From positions 1,919,445-1,983,444 of the forward strand of contig NC_092541.1 in NCBI RefSeq assembly GCF_037038585.1: 64,000 nt of DNA, given 5' to 3'. Shown one piece after another: positions 24,001-35,300 of the stretch (position 1 is its first letter; each line of letters opens with the position of its first letter). The notes beneath the pieces were generated by a model. The model was not told the origin of the DNA. It did no database searches and was given only the letters and a program-made list of their open reading frames with translations. A program made the position numbers and the translations under genes. This DNA is from Patagioenas fasciata. Taxonomy: Eukaryota; Chordata; Aves; Columbiformes; Columbidae.

Positions 24001-26632
24001 GGCGTTCACCTGGCAGCTTCTTGGCAAAGCTGGGGGTACAGCAGCACATGGCGAGGAGCCCCCAAACAGCACCCGCTCGGCTGGCACGCCGGGAGCGCCG
24101 TGGTCACACCTGTCCTTGCAGAGGGGATGGGAGGTCAAGGGCAGCGTCTGCAGCCAGCGCTGGGTGCTACGGGCATCGCACCCACAGTTTAACTGCAGTG
24201 CTGGCAGGCAGGGGTTAAAACATCCAAACGGCACAAAATGGCCACTTGCTCCCGGCTGATTCTCCCCCTCCGGCACTGCCCCAATCCCTGGCAGGGGGGA
24301 CAGTGACATTTTGAGGAGCAATTTGGGGGGTCCCACCTCTGCTGCATCCTCCCCGACTGTCTGGGGAGGGAGAGCGCAGTTTGTCATCGCATTAGAAAGC
24401 AAGCAGCAGACTGGGTGACACCTGCCCTTGGCCACCCGTCCCCAACCCTCACCTGTCCCCACCAGCCAGGAGCTGCGGAATTCACAGCGGTCAACTCGGC
24501 AAAGCGCAGCGGGGGGGGTCCCAGCGCCCCCCAGGGATGTGGCTGCAGGGGGACCCCAGAGCCCCCCGATTTGCCGGCAGTTTAACCCCGGCGGGAGGAT
24601 GCTCGGCGGTGCAGCCCCGTCCCGGCCTCGCCGCAGCGGCTCCTCCATGTTGGAGGACTTGGCACACGCCGCAGGGACACGGCATCGCCGCTGCGGCCCC
24701 ACCGGCTGCACCACGTGGGGTGGGCCCTCCGCAACCGGGGCCACCGCAACCGCCGCCACTGCAGTCGCACCGAGCCAATGTGGTTTTCCAGGGCGGGAGA
24801 TGCGGGTGTGAGCGTGCAGTGAGGGACCTGGGGGGGGCAATGCACAGCATCCATACAGCAGTGCAGGCAGGGCAGCCAGAGGGGGGGCAATGCACGGCAT
24901 CCATAGGGTACAGCACAGCATCCATACAGCAGTGCAGGCAGGGCAGCCAGAGGGGGGGGCAATGCACGGCATCCATAGGGCAATGCAGGCAGAGCAGCTT
25001 CGGGAGGGCAATGCACAGCATTCATAGGGCAATGCAGGCAGGGCAGACGGGGGGGCAATGCACAGCATCCATAGGGCAATGCAGGCAGGGCAGACGGGGG
25101 GGGCAATGCACAGCATCCATAGGGTACAGCACAGCATCCATAGGGCAATGCAGGCAGGGCAGGTGGAGGGGGGGGCAAACACACAGCGGGGTGCACGCAG
25201 CGTGGGCAATGCCCAGCAGGGCCCCCTCCACTCTTCACCCCCACCCCCCTCATCCCGTGACCGCGGGGACGCGGCCCCTTTAAGTTAACCCCCGCGCGGC
25301 GGGGCGGGAAGGCGCCGCGGGCCCTTTAAGGGCCCCCCCCGCGGGCCCGCTGCCATGGCGACGGGCGGCGGCCCGTTAACCCCCGCCGGCCCGCCCCGCC
25401 CCGGCCCTTTGTGCCCCCACCGGCCACCCCGCCCCCCCGCCGGTCTTTGTCTGGGGGGGGACACCGACCCCCCGGGGGGGGAGCATCAATACCTGGGGGG
25501 TATTAACCCCTTGGGGGAGCGTTAACCCCTCTGGGGTGGCACGGGGGACAATAATCCCACGGGGGGGCGTTCTTACCCCTGCTGGGGGGGCGTTAACCCC
25601 TTGGGGGGGATTAACCCCTTGGGTATCTTAGGGAAGGGGTCTGATGCCCCCTGCAGGGGGATATTACACCCTGAGTTGGGGGGGGGGGCATTAACCCTTG
25701 AGATGCCACGGAAGAAGCATTAACCTCTAAGGGGGGGGTATTAACTCTTGGGGTGCCACGATGGGAGGCGTTAATCCCCGGGAGAGGGTGGCGTTAACTC
25801 TTTGGGTGCCGGGGGGGGGCATTAACCCCCAAGGGGGGGCATTAACCCCTTAGACTCCACAAAGGAGGCGTTAACCTCTACGTGGGGGTGGCATTAACTC
25901 CTTGGGTGCCACGGGGGGGGTCACTTACCTGTTGGTGGACACAAGACCCGGGGGACCCCTGGGTGCTGGAGGGGGGTGGCCATTAACGGGGGGGGGTGCC
26001 CCGCGGATGCCCGCGCGTTCCGGGGGTTAACCCCTGCTGTGCCGCGCTCCCGCCCCACCCCCCACCCCCCCCCGCCGTACCGTGTCCCGCTCGGCCTTGA
26101 GCTCCTCGATCTGCCGCTCCTTGGCCTGCAGCTGCTGCTGCTGCTGCTCGATGAGGTCCAGCTGGAGCAGCAGGATCTGCCGCAGACAGGCCGCCTGCCC
26201 CGGCGAGCCCCCGCCGGCCCCCATCCCGCCGCGCCGCGACCCGCTCTTCCACTTGCCCTCGGCGGGCGGCGGCGGCGGAGGGCCCGGCTCGGTGGGCCCA
26301 GCTCCCGGTCCCGCTCCCGGCCCCGCCGCGCCCTCCCCGGCGCCGCGCCCGGGTAGCACCGCCTGGTAGCGCGGCCGGGCGCCGGCATCCCCCGCGGCGG
26401 CCTGCTTGCCGCCGGCCAGCGGCACCAGCCCGGCCCAGCGCTGCTGCTGCTGCTGCTCCGCCGCCGCCGCCACCCCGCCGCCGCGGCCCTTGTGTGCCCC
26501 CAGCGGCGGCGGCGGCGGCTCCCGGGGCCGGCGGGGCGGCGGGCGGTGCGGTGCGGCGCCCTCCTCCTCCTCCTCCTCCTCCTCCAGCGCCCCCCGCGGC
26601 GGCTCGGCCGCCCGGAAGGCGGTAGACCTCAT
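21084..26632 (-). CDS. MSL1: MSL1, male-specific lethal 1 homolog, scaffold of the MSL H4K16 acetyltransferase complex
   Basis: Eight minus-strand exons: 26632-26081, 23773-23550, 23241-22856, 22119-22055, 21881-21814, 21596-21472, 21334-21262 and 21174-21084. The CDS is 1584 nt, 527 residues, against 614 in human. It starts MRSTAFRAAEPP and has an acidic run (EEEEEEEE) and a CAG-coded QQQQQ tract. The coiled coil that dimerises and binds MSL2 spans about residues 146-205 (QAACLRQILLLQLDLIEQQQQQ, then LLARIERMERRVQLVKKD). A basic, Ser-rich linker follows. The PEHE domain (residues 388-527: PSWRDHVVEPLRDPNPSDLLE to HRTCRK) recruits KAT8/MOF and MSL3. Relative to my memory of human MSL1, about 17 residues between ETVA and VPSW are absent; here exon 3 splices straight to exon 4, giving ETVAIPSW. 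Confidence 0.94.
24836..25165. repeat. Minisatellite (~47-bp unit) in MSL1 intron 1
   Basis: The unit contains GCAATGCACAGCATCCATAG, a short GGCAATGCAGGCAGGGCAG arm and a G-run. Five to seven copies are present, some with an internal GGGTACAGCACAGCATCCAT expansion. Noncoding. Confidence 0.9.
25270..25480. other. CpG-rich block inside MSL1 intron 1
   Basis: A dense CG segment with two CCCTTTAAG motifs and a GCCATGGCGACGG element. It lies 600 bp downstream of exon 1 and may be the inner edge of the MSL1 CpG island or an alternative promoter. I see no exon in it. Confidence 0.4.
25485..25915. repeat. TTAACCCC / G-run minisatellite in MSL1 intron 1
   Basis: A dozen or more irregular units of the form G-run + (C)ATTAACCCC or GTTAACCCC + TTGGGTGCCACG. 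Spacing is variable. The G-runs make it a candidate G-quadruplex-forming tract. Confidence 0.85.
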
Positions 26633-27010
26633 GGCCGGGGCCCGCCGCTCCGCACCGCCCCGCTACCACCCGCCGACACGGCGCGGCGGTGGCCGCCACC
26701 GGCTGCGCGGCCCGGGGGGCGGCGGGGCCCCGCCGCCATCAGCGCGACGCATCCCCCGCCCCGGGCGGCGGGGGCCGCGGGACACGGGCAGGGGCTGCCC
26801 CGCCGCCCCCTCCCCGCGGCGGGGACAGGGGAGGGGCCGAGCCGGGGGCCACGCGGGACCGCTCCACGCGGGGGGGCGGGGAGGGCGCGGGCCGGTACCG
26901 GGGGCGGGTCAAGGCCGGGGCCGCGCGGCGGCCCCCGGTTACCTTTAAACTGGGCTCGGTGCGCATGCGCCGGCCCCGGTCGGGGCGGGTGCGCGGGCGG
27001 GAGGGGGCGC
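26633..27010 (-). promoter_or_regulatory. MSL1: MSL1 CpG-island promoter with NRF1 palindrome
   Basis: Continuous CpG-rich DNA upstream of the MSL1 ATG. It holds a consensus NRF1 site TGCGCATGCGCC at 26960-26971 about 330 bp upstream of the start codon. There is no TATA box. Promoter role is inferred from position and motif. Confidence 0.65.
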
Positions 27011-27484
27011 AGGGACCCTGGAGTTGGGGGGGGGGTGAGGAGCGGGGCAGATCTGCGGGCAGGACGGAGCGGGGGAACCCACCGGGGAAGACCCCCACCC
27101 CCCGCGGGACGTGGGGTGGTTTCCACGCGCGGACGCGCCGGTCCCGCGGGGGGCGCTGTCCGGTGGAACTGGAGCCGGGCGGGGGTCCCGGGCCGGTAGT
27201 AGCGGGGCGCGGCCGCCCGGTGGCTCCCGAGTGCGGAGCGCGCCGGGGTCCCGCGCCCGCCCCCCACCCCACGGCACCGTCCCGCCGCCCACAGCGGGGC
27301 TGCCGGGTCTCAGCCCGGCCCCACGGCGGGCGGGGCGCGGGGAGCCCCTGTCCCGGGAGAGGGGGTTCGGGCGGTGCGGCGGGGACTGGGACCGGGACCC
27401 GCCGCCCGGATCCCCCCACGCAGGAGGCGGGAGAAGGTCCCGCTCTCGGGGTTCGGGTTTGTTGTGGTGAGGTGGGCACCACAA

Positions 27485-27995
27485 GTGCCCCGCGGGTCTG
27501 CAGCCCCCCCGTGTGTGCACCAACACACCCCACGGCGTCTGCAGCCCCCCCTTGTGCACACACACCCCCCTGGGTCTGCAGCACCTGCGTGCACACCCCC
27601 TACACACACACCCGTGGGTTTGCAGCCCCCTCCATGTGCACACACAGCCCTGGGTCTGCAGCCCCACACACACGCGGCGCTGCAGAGCCTGCAGTTCCTG
27701 GTGTACGTGTGCGAGTCTGTGTACAAACACGCACCCCCCCTCCACTGCCCCCCCCGAGACTGCAGCTGCAGTACGCACACATATGTACACATGCACACAC
27801 ATGCATGCACACCCCCCTGCAGCGAGGGACTGCAGCACACCCCCCTGCAACGAGGGACTGCAGCCCCCACCGCGGGCACACGCGCACCCTGCAGGCACTG
27901 CAGCCCCACTGCACACCCACAGCCCCCCCGCGCTGCAGCCCCGCCGTGCACACGTGTGCACACACACACATACACGCACACACACACAGAGCACA
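27485..27995. repeat. CTGCAGCCCCC / CA-rich tandem repeats, MSL1-NR1D1 spacer
   Basis: Units of GTCTGCAGCCCCCC followed by CACACACCCC run from 27485 to about 27680. They grade into (CA)-rich and GGGACTGCAGC repeats to 27995. Noncoding. Confidence 0.8.
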
Positions 27996-30900
27996 CGGGG
28001 TCGTGGCACCGGGGACACGCAGGGCACGTGCCGGGGACGCGCAGGGGACACGTGGGGGACGTGGTCCTCTGCAGAGCCGCGTTCACAAAGCGGAGGGGGG
28101 GAGGTACAAGGGGGCTCCCCCTGCACCCAACACCCTGCATCCCCCCGCGATTTGCAGGGTCCCCCGTGCCGTGGTCACCGCGCCACGCTGGCGGTGCCAG
28201 CAGGGGAAGCCCCTCCGCTCTCCCCGCTGTGTCGCGCCAAGCCCCGTCACCGAGCCGCCCCTTCCCGCCGCGCGCACACGCCCGGCCACGCTCGCCCACG
28301 CGTGTCCAGCGGGCTGGGGGGTTCCCGGTGGCCGGTCCCCGCTGCGGCAGGCCCACGTGCCGGCCGGGCGGCCGCCCGCACATGGCTCTGCAGCAGGGCC
28401 GCCGCGCAGGGAGGCTGCTGGGGCTAAAAATGGAGCAGGGCTCACATGCCAGCGCCACGTGACGCCGCAACCAGCTCGCTGGGGATGGAGAGGGCTCCCC
28501 GCACCCCAGGACGAGGAGGAGGAGGAGGAGGAGGGGAGCGCCCACTCACATGGGCTGGCACCCACGCCAACCGGTGGGGTGCCCCGGAGCCTGTGGCCAC
28601 CGTGTCCCCTGCAAGTGGGGTGCCCCACATCCCCACCCAGCTGCGTTTTGGGAAGGCTAAATACAGGCCCGTGGAGACGTGGGAAAGGGGAGTGGGATCC
28701 CCAGCTTGTGTTGGTGGGGTGGGGGGGTCCATGAGGGTGAAGGAGGCGCCGTGGACCCCGGTGCTGCCCCTGCCCTCCCTCCCTGCGGCAGCTCTGGGGC
28801 TGTGGCGCTGCAGTGGGAACACAAACATCAGCACACGAGATTTATGGGGCCACAGCCAGGAGGGGTGTGGGTGAGGGGGCCAGCGCTGCCGCAGCCCCAC
28901 CCTGCAGGAGGGGCCCACAGGGGTCCCCCCACCTGCCCGGGCTGCTCCCCGTGCGGGGGCTTTCCCAGACCCCCCTCCACGGTGAATACACTGGGGTCCC
29001 CCCTTTCCCCTGCACCCCCATATCCCAGCATCCCCCTGATCTCTGGGTCCCTGCACCCTCCTGGAGTCCCTGCACCCCCAGACACTGCACACCTGCACCC
29101 CCCCAGGCACCTTGCACCCTCCCTGGGTCCCTGACTCCTTGCACCCTCCTGGGGTGCATTCACCCCTCAATCCTGCACCTCCACAGATCTACGCACCCCT
29201 GCACCCCTGGACCCTGCACCTCCCGGGGTCTCTGCCCCTCAACTCAGGTCTGTCGTGTTTCGTGTACTGGGGTGCAGTGGGGTGTCCCCGCCCACCATGG
29301 GGTGCCCCCCCGCTGCACCCGGGCCAGGCTTGCCTTGTTTACCTGATCATTTTTTTCCCCTTTCCGCGGGGAGGGGAAAGGCGAGTCCTGGCAGCGCGGA
29401 GCTGCTGCCCCCGCCAAGAGCCATGGGGACGAGCCAGGGCTGCTCGCTGCTTTCCAGCCGCGGATCTGCTGCTGCACGGCAGGAAAACACCCCAAAACCC
29501 AGAGCACCCAGCCGTGCCCGGCACCCCCCGGCGACACCGGGGCTCCTGCCCTCCCACCTGCCATCATCAGTGCGACCCTGTGGGGACAAAAGGGGGGCCC
29601 AGGGGTGCGGGACGCCCCATGGCAGGGTGAGACCCATCATCTGTGGTTGCTCCCCCTCCGCAGCGTCACAACTACAGCTGGGGAAACTGAGGCACAATGT
29701 GCGCCACCATGACACGGGGACACAGCCAGACATGGCTTGGTCAACCCCCTGGACGTGCTGCAGCCCCGCAGTGGGTTTGGAAGGTGTCCAAGCACAGGGG
29801 GTGCTGGGGGTGCAGCCCTTGGGGGGCTGCACCTTGCCAGACCACCAGTGCCCACCCCGGGGCGGGGGGCAACAGGCAGGAATAAACCCCTGTCCCCAGC
29901 AGAGCCAGCCCCCCCCCTTTCTTGGAAAAGGTACAACAAGGTAAACAACCCAGCCAGCCTGGAGTAAAAATAAATCAATCCCTCTGCACGCAGGCGTTCT
30001 CCGGCAAGCGGAGCGCACCGTCACGTGGCGCGGCTGCACGGCACCGCCGGCAACCCGGGCACCGGGGCACGCGGCCGCCGGCCCTCGCGCCCACCGCTCG
30101 GCACCGGGAGGTGATTCTGCATCTGCCTCCTTGTCCCTGGGGAGCAGCAGGGTGGCTGCTGCAGGGAAGGGGGACAGGTCAGCCCCCACAAGTGGACATG
30201 GCGGGGGGGGGCAGGGGGTGCAGCCAGGGGGGCACAGCAGGGGATGGGGGGACAGGAACATGTGTCCCCCTATCAGTGCCAGGCAGAGTTCACCTGGTAC
30301 CTGAGCGCGGTGGGATGGGATCACCTCTCCTTGGGGGGGACTGAGGTGCCCTGTCTGCACCCTGGTGGGTTTATCTTGTCCCTCACAGCCCCGCACCCAT
30401 CCTGGGGACCCCCTGGGGAGCTGAGCAGTGGGGTGCAGCCGAGCACCCCTGTGCAGGGCCGGGTTTGCACTGTGTGCCATGTGCTGCAGCGCCGTGCACG
30501 GGGTTGTTTTCTGAACCCAGATGAGCGGCTGAGTCATGGCTAATTGCCGTGGACCAGGAACGTGCCAGGAGGGGAACGAGGCACCGTGCAGGGCTGGTGG
30601 CACCTGCGCGCTCAGGTCAGCCCGGGCGACTGAGCTGCTGGGAGCGGGGATGGGGTATTAAGGGCTCCTTTGCCCTGGGGCCCAGGTCCCCCCAGGTCCC
30701 TCAGCCCCTGTGCCAACCTGGCCCCACACATCCTTCCGGGAGCCACTGGGGCTTCTCCTGCCGGAGGTGCTGGCTGCAGCGTGGCCACGGCACCGCGCAA
30801 CCGCCCAGTGACTCAGGGAGAGGGCACTTCCTGCAGGGTGACAGGGTGTCCCTGCCACCCCCCAGTGCCCCAGGGCAACCCGTGAGCTGTGAGCAGCCCC

Positions 30901-31555
30901 AGCACCCAGTGAATGTCCCTGGGGGTCCCCAGCTGAGGAACAACCCACTGGGGATAGCGCCAGGGTCTCCTTGGGGTGCAGAGCTCTGGGGCACCCTCAG
31001 GCACCCCACGAGCTCCCGGCACACCCAGGGTGCCCGAGGCCTCCCCTCCCGTGGGATTTAACACCGAGGATTTCCCGGTGCTGGCACATCCGTTCTCTTC
31101 ACCTTCATCTCCTGGCTGCGGGCCAGGGCAGCTCCCAGCACGTGGCACCCAGGGCAGTGCTGGCACCCCCAAAACCTTTCACCCTCTGGGGCTGTGAGCA
31201 CCCATGGAGATCCCAGCACTGCCGGGCTGGGCTGGCCCCTGCGCCATGACCCAGATCTGCTGGGTGACTCTGCCCTGGCACCGCGGTGCTGGGCACAGCA
31301 CGTCGCTGCAGCCTCTGCAGCACCGGGATCGCGGCCAGGCTTAGCCGTGGCTGCCAGGCACGTGCCACACCGGGCACCCGCCGCAGGCACAGCATCGCCT
31401 GGTGGCACTGAGGACAGGCAGGGACTGGGGAGGGGGCTGGGTCAGTTGGGTAGGGGTCTGGCTGTGCCACTGCTGTGCAATGTATTGGCATCCCTGGTGG
31501 AGGGGGGGCTGTGGTGCTGGTGCCATACTTTGCCTGGGTGTCCCCAGTGCAAGGG
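27996..31555. other. Intergenic spacer between divergent MSL1 and NR1D1
   Basis: GC-rich DNA without conserved exons. It contains a CTGCACCCC-type repeat (about 28985-29235), CACGTG E-boxes at 28025, 28456, 30022, 31139 and 31359, and two inverted TTGTTTACC forkhead-like motifs (near 29336 and 29940). These may belong to distal NR1D1 control, but motif occurrence alone is weak evidence. Confidence 0.45.
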
Positions 31556-31559
31556 ACAG

Positions 31560-31990
31560 TGACATGCTCAGGTGTGCTCATGCTGTGCTGGGTGACAAGG
31601 GTTGTCCAGGTGTCCCCAGGGGACAGTGACATTCATGGTGCCAGTGCTGTGCATGGGTCTCCCCAGTGCAGGGGACAGTGCCATGCTCAGGTATTCCCAG
31701 CGCAGGGACCACGCTGTGCTGGGTGACAGGGGTGCCCGGGTGTCCCTGGTACAGGGGACAGTGCCAGGGAAGGTGACAGGGGTGCCAGCGCTGTGCCAAG
31801 ATGTTCCTGGTGCAGGGGACTGTGCCATGTTCAAGGGTTCCCCAGGCTGTGCTGGGTGACAGGTGTCCCCAGTGCAGGGGATGGTGTCACACTTGGGTGT
31901 TCCCAGCGCAGGGACCATGTGCTGGGTGACAGGGGTACCCGGGTGTCCTTGTTGCAGAGGACAGTGCCATGCAGGGTGACACGGATGCCT
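31560..31990. repeat. Minisatellite upstream of NR1D1 (GGGACAGTGCCATG family)
   Basis: About ten diverged copies of a 45-50-bp unit built from GTGCTGGGTGACAGGGGTG, a CCCGGGTGTCCC block and a CAGGGGACAGTG block. They end about 390 bp before the NR1D1 ATG. Confidence 0.85.
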
Positions 31991-31994
31991 GTGC

Positions 31995-32379
31995 TGTGCG
32001 CGGGGCATCCCCGGTGCAGTGGCCGGTCCCGGTGCTGGTCCGGCTGCCGGTGCCGGTCCCCGCGGGCTGGGAGGCGGCCCCGGTGCAGGGGTCCCCGTTG
32101 TGCCCGGGCTCCCCGGCGGCGGAAAGTGTGTCACTGGGGCACGAGGCTCTCCCCGGGAATCACATGGGGGAGGCGGCGGCGCCGCGTGCGGCCCAGTGCG
32201 CAGCCGCGGCCGGTGCCGGGCGGGCGGCGGGGCGGGCGGCGGGCGCACAACAGCCCTTGCCGGGCGGCGGAACGCACGGCTCGGCGCGGCTCCCTTCGCC
32301 TCGGCCCCGTTTGGTGCGGTTTTGGCAGCGGGAGGCTCGGCGGCGCCGGGACAGCCGCCCCCCCCACTCCTCCCCGAGA
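31995..32379 (+). promoter_or_regulatory. NR1D1: NR1D1 upstream promoter / 5'UTR (CpG island)
   Basis: CpG-dense DNA with GGGCGG-type GC boxes immediately before the NR1D1 ATG at 32380. No TATA box or perfect ROR/REV-ERB element was seen by eye in this stretch. The transcription start is not defined. Confidence 0.55.
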
Positions 32380-35300
32380 ATGGCCGCCCCCGAAGCCGGT
32401 AGCACAGGTCAGTGCCCCGCCGGGACCGGGCGGGCAGCGGCACCGGGAGCGGCGGGCAGCACCGGAGCGGTGTCGGGGTCAGCGCATCGGGAGTGCAGCG
32501 TTGGGACCGCGAGTCGGACACCGGGACCGGGGGGGGTCTTGTGCACCCCACCGGGCAGGATGCGTACCGGCACCGCATTCCGGAACGGGGATCTTTACTA
32601 CCGGGACCGGGCGGTTCTGCATAGCGGAGTAAAGATCGGGCAGCGGGGCCGGCGCGTCCCCGGGAGGGAGCGATGCGCGCTGCCACCGGGGCGTCTTGGA
32701 CACCGGGACGACTTGAACACCGGCACCGGGGCGCTCCGCTCTCCGGGGCAGGAGGGATGGAGACGGACACCGGGGAGTCTTGAGCGCCGGGGCGCACTGG
32801 ACGCGGGGGTAGGAAGGGTGAGGACCGGGATCGGGGTGTCCCAGGCACCGGGACCGGGGGACGCGCAGCGGGACCGGGGTGTCCCGGGCACCGGGAACGG
32901 AACGCGACAAGACCGGGGTGTCTCGGGCACCGGAGCGCGGCGGGACCGGGGTGTCCCGGGCACCGAGAGCGGAGGGACGCGCACCGGGACCGCGGGGACC
33001 GGGCAGCCCGCGGGCGGCGGAGGCGCGCACCGGGAGGGGCGGAGCGGGGGGGGGAACGGAGGCGGTACCGTGTGTCCCCCCCCGGCACGTGTCCCCCTCC
33101 CCGCCGCTGCCACGTGCGGAGTTTGTTTTCCCCGCAGCCCCGCCCCGCCCCCGCCCATTGGTCGCCTCATGACATCATTCAGCCCCTCTCGTGACGTCAC
33201 ACCCGGAAGCGTTCCACTCTCCCTTTCTAACGCCGGGGGGGTGATGATCTCCAGGGCAACCAGAAAGGGGCGGAGCGTCAAAACGGGCCAATGGGGTGGA
33301 AGGGGCGGGGCAAAGCGTGAAGGGGCGGGGCCGAGGGAGGCCACGTGCGGTTGGAGCACGTGGGGCGGCGGCGTGAGGCCGCATGAGCTGCTGGTGGGTG
33401 CGGGGGGAGCTGCGGGGCGGCCGATTAATGGGGGTCCCCAGGGGTTTCCCGCTGTTTTGCGGTCGGGAATGGCCCCCGTGTCCTCGTTCCACCCCTTGGG
33501 GGGATCCCTCGCCCCAAAGCCCCGGGGGGTCCCGGTGCTTTGGGGCAGGGGATCCCCCCACTATTTTGGTGTCCCAGCAGCTGGTGCTCCCTGGGAGCTG
33601 CAGTTTTGAGGGGGGGGGTGATATAAGACCCACTGTCCCCAATTCGGTGACCCGTTTTGGAGGTGGCTCAGTGGCGGGGGGTGGGGGTTGGTGATTGGTG
33701 GTGACAGGCTGGCTCCGGCACACGGCATCGGTGCCAGCGGCACCGTGTGCGGCGGGAGACACATGGCCCCGGCGATCCCGTGTGTCCCCAGTGTCACCCT
33801 CCACGTGTCCTGTCCCCGAGTCAGTGCCCCGTGCATGGTGTGGGGGTTAGGGGGGGCTGTGATTTCTGCTGTGGGCGCAGCATCGGGGCTTATGTCCCCC
33901 ACACTGCCCCCCACTTCTGTGGGGTCCCCCCACGCAGAGCTCACTGCAGTGGGGCTGCATCCCCCACCTGAGGGGGCTGCGCTGTGACCACCCCCTGTGC
34001 CATGGGGGATGTTTTGCCGTGGGGCTCCATCTGCTCCTGTGGGGCTGTGCCACGGGGCTCGTCACATCCCGGTGACGCCTCCGGCGGGTTCCTGGCCCAC
34101 ATTCCTCCCGCGGGCGCTTCCGGGGCGCCGTGTCCCCAGCCGGCTCGCACCCAGCCAGCCCAGCTGTCCCCGTCCCACGTGGGGCCGGTCCCCGTGGCGG
34201 CTGGCGGCGCGGTGCCTGACGCCGAGCGGGCGGCACACGTGCGGCTGCGGCGCAGCGGAACAGCCGCGGTTCCGGGATGAGTCCAAGGTGCTTCCCTGGG
34301 GACCCTCCATCCACCCTGGGGCTGTGACCCCCTCTTGGGGTCTCGTCCCGAGGAGGTTCACACGTGGCCCCGCTGCTCTGCCCGCAGGCGGCGTGATCAG
34401 CTACGTGGGCTCCAGCGGCTCCTCTCCCAACCGCACCAGCCCCGTCTCGCTCTGCAGCGACAGCTCCAACAGCAGCTCCCAGTCGGGCTCGCAGCCCTTC
34501 CCCACCTACTTTCCCCCGTCGCCCACCGGCTCCCTCCAGGACTCCCGCGCCTACGGCGGGGGCTCGCTGGCCCCCCGTGAGGACGGCTCCCCTTCATCCT
34601 CCTCCTCCTCTTCCTCCTCCTCGCTGTACGGCTCCTCGGTGAACTACCCCGGGGTGCAGCAGGTCCCGGTGGATGAGCGGCGCCGCAGCTCGCCCAGCAA
34701 AGCTGGCAGCACCGTCACCAGTGAGTGGAGCAGGCGGCGGGGGCTGCATTTGATGTGTGTGTATCCCCCCCATTATGATGGGCACCCCGCTCACCCCCGT
34801 CCCTCCGCAGAGCTGAACGGGATGGTGCTGCTTTGCAAGGTCTGCGGGGACGTCGCCTCCGGCTTCCACTACGGCGTCCACGCCTGCGAGGGCTGCAAGG
34901 TACCCGGGATGGGGCTGGGGTGGCGCTGAGCCCCTGCTGTGCTGGGGGGGCCCCGAGTGACCCCACCCCACCCCACCCCGCAGGGCTTCTTCCGCCGCAG
35001 CATCCAGCAGAACATTCAGTACAAGAAGTGCCTCAAGAACGAGAACTGCTCCATCGTCCGCATCAACCGCAACCGCTGCCAGCAGTGCCGCTTCAAGAAG
35101 TGCCTGCTGGTCGGCATGTCCCGTGACGGTGAGCTCAGCCTGGCCCCACTGGTGCCCCCCAAATCCGGGGACCCCGTGTTCATGCTGTGCATTCCCTCCG
35201 GGAATGGGATCCCCTGTAGGCACAGGTGCATGTCCCCTCCCAGGATGGGTCCCCCCCGTGCTCAGGGCTGTACGTCCCCTCTGAAGTTGGGGTCTCCTTG

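Noticed and set aside
25300-25345. GGGCCCTTTAAGGGCCC as a perfect palindrome
   Set aside because: The central TTTAA is not self-complementary, so it is only an imperfect palindrome within CpG-island DNA.
26689-28734. Long plus-strand open frame upstream of NR1D1
   Set aside because: Crosses the MSL1 CpG island and simple CA/CTGCAG repeats; no recognisable protein family.
31995-32380. REV-ERB/ROR response element controlling NR1D1 autoregulation
   Set aside because: Scanning by eye for AGGTCA with an A/T-rich flank gave no convincing match near exon 1; a matrix scan would be needed.
33363-33395. ATGAGCTGCTG|GTGGGT as an alternative NR1D1 first coding exon
   Set aside because: Splicing from that donor to exon 2 at 34388 puts the conserved GGVISYVG segment out of frame.
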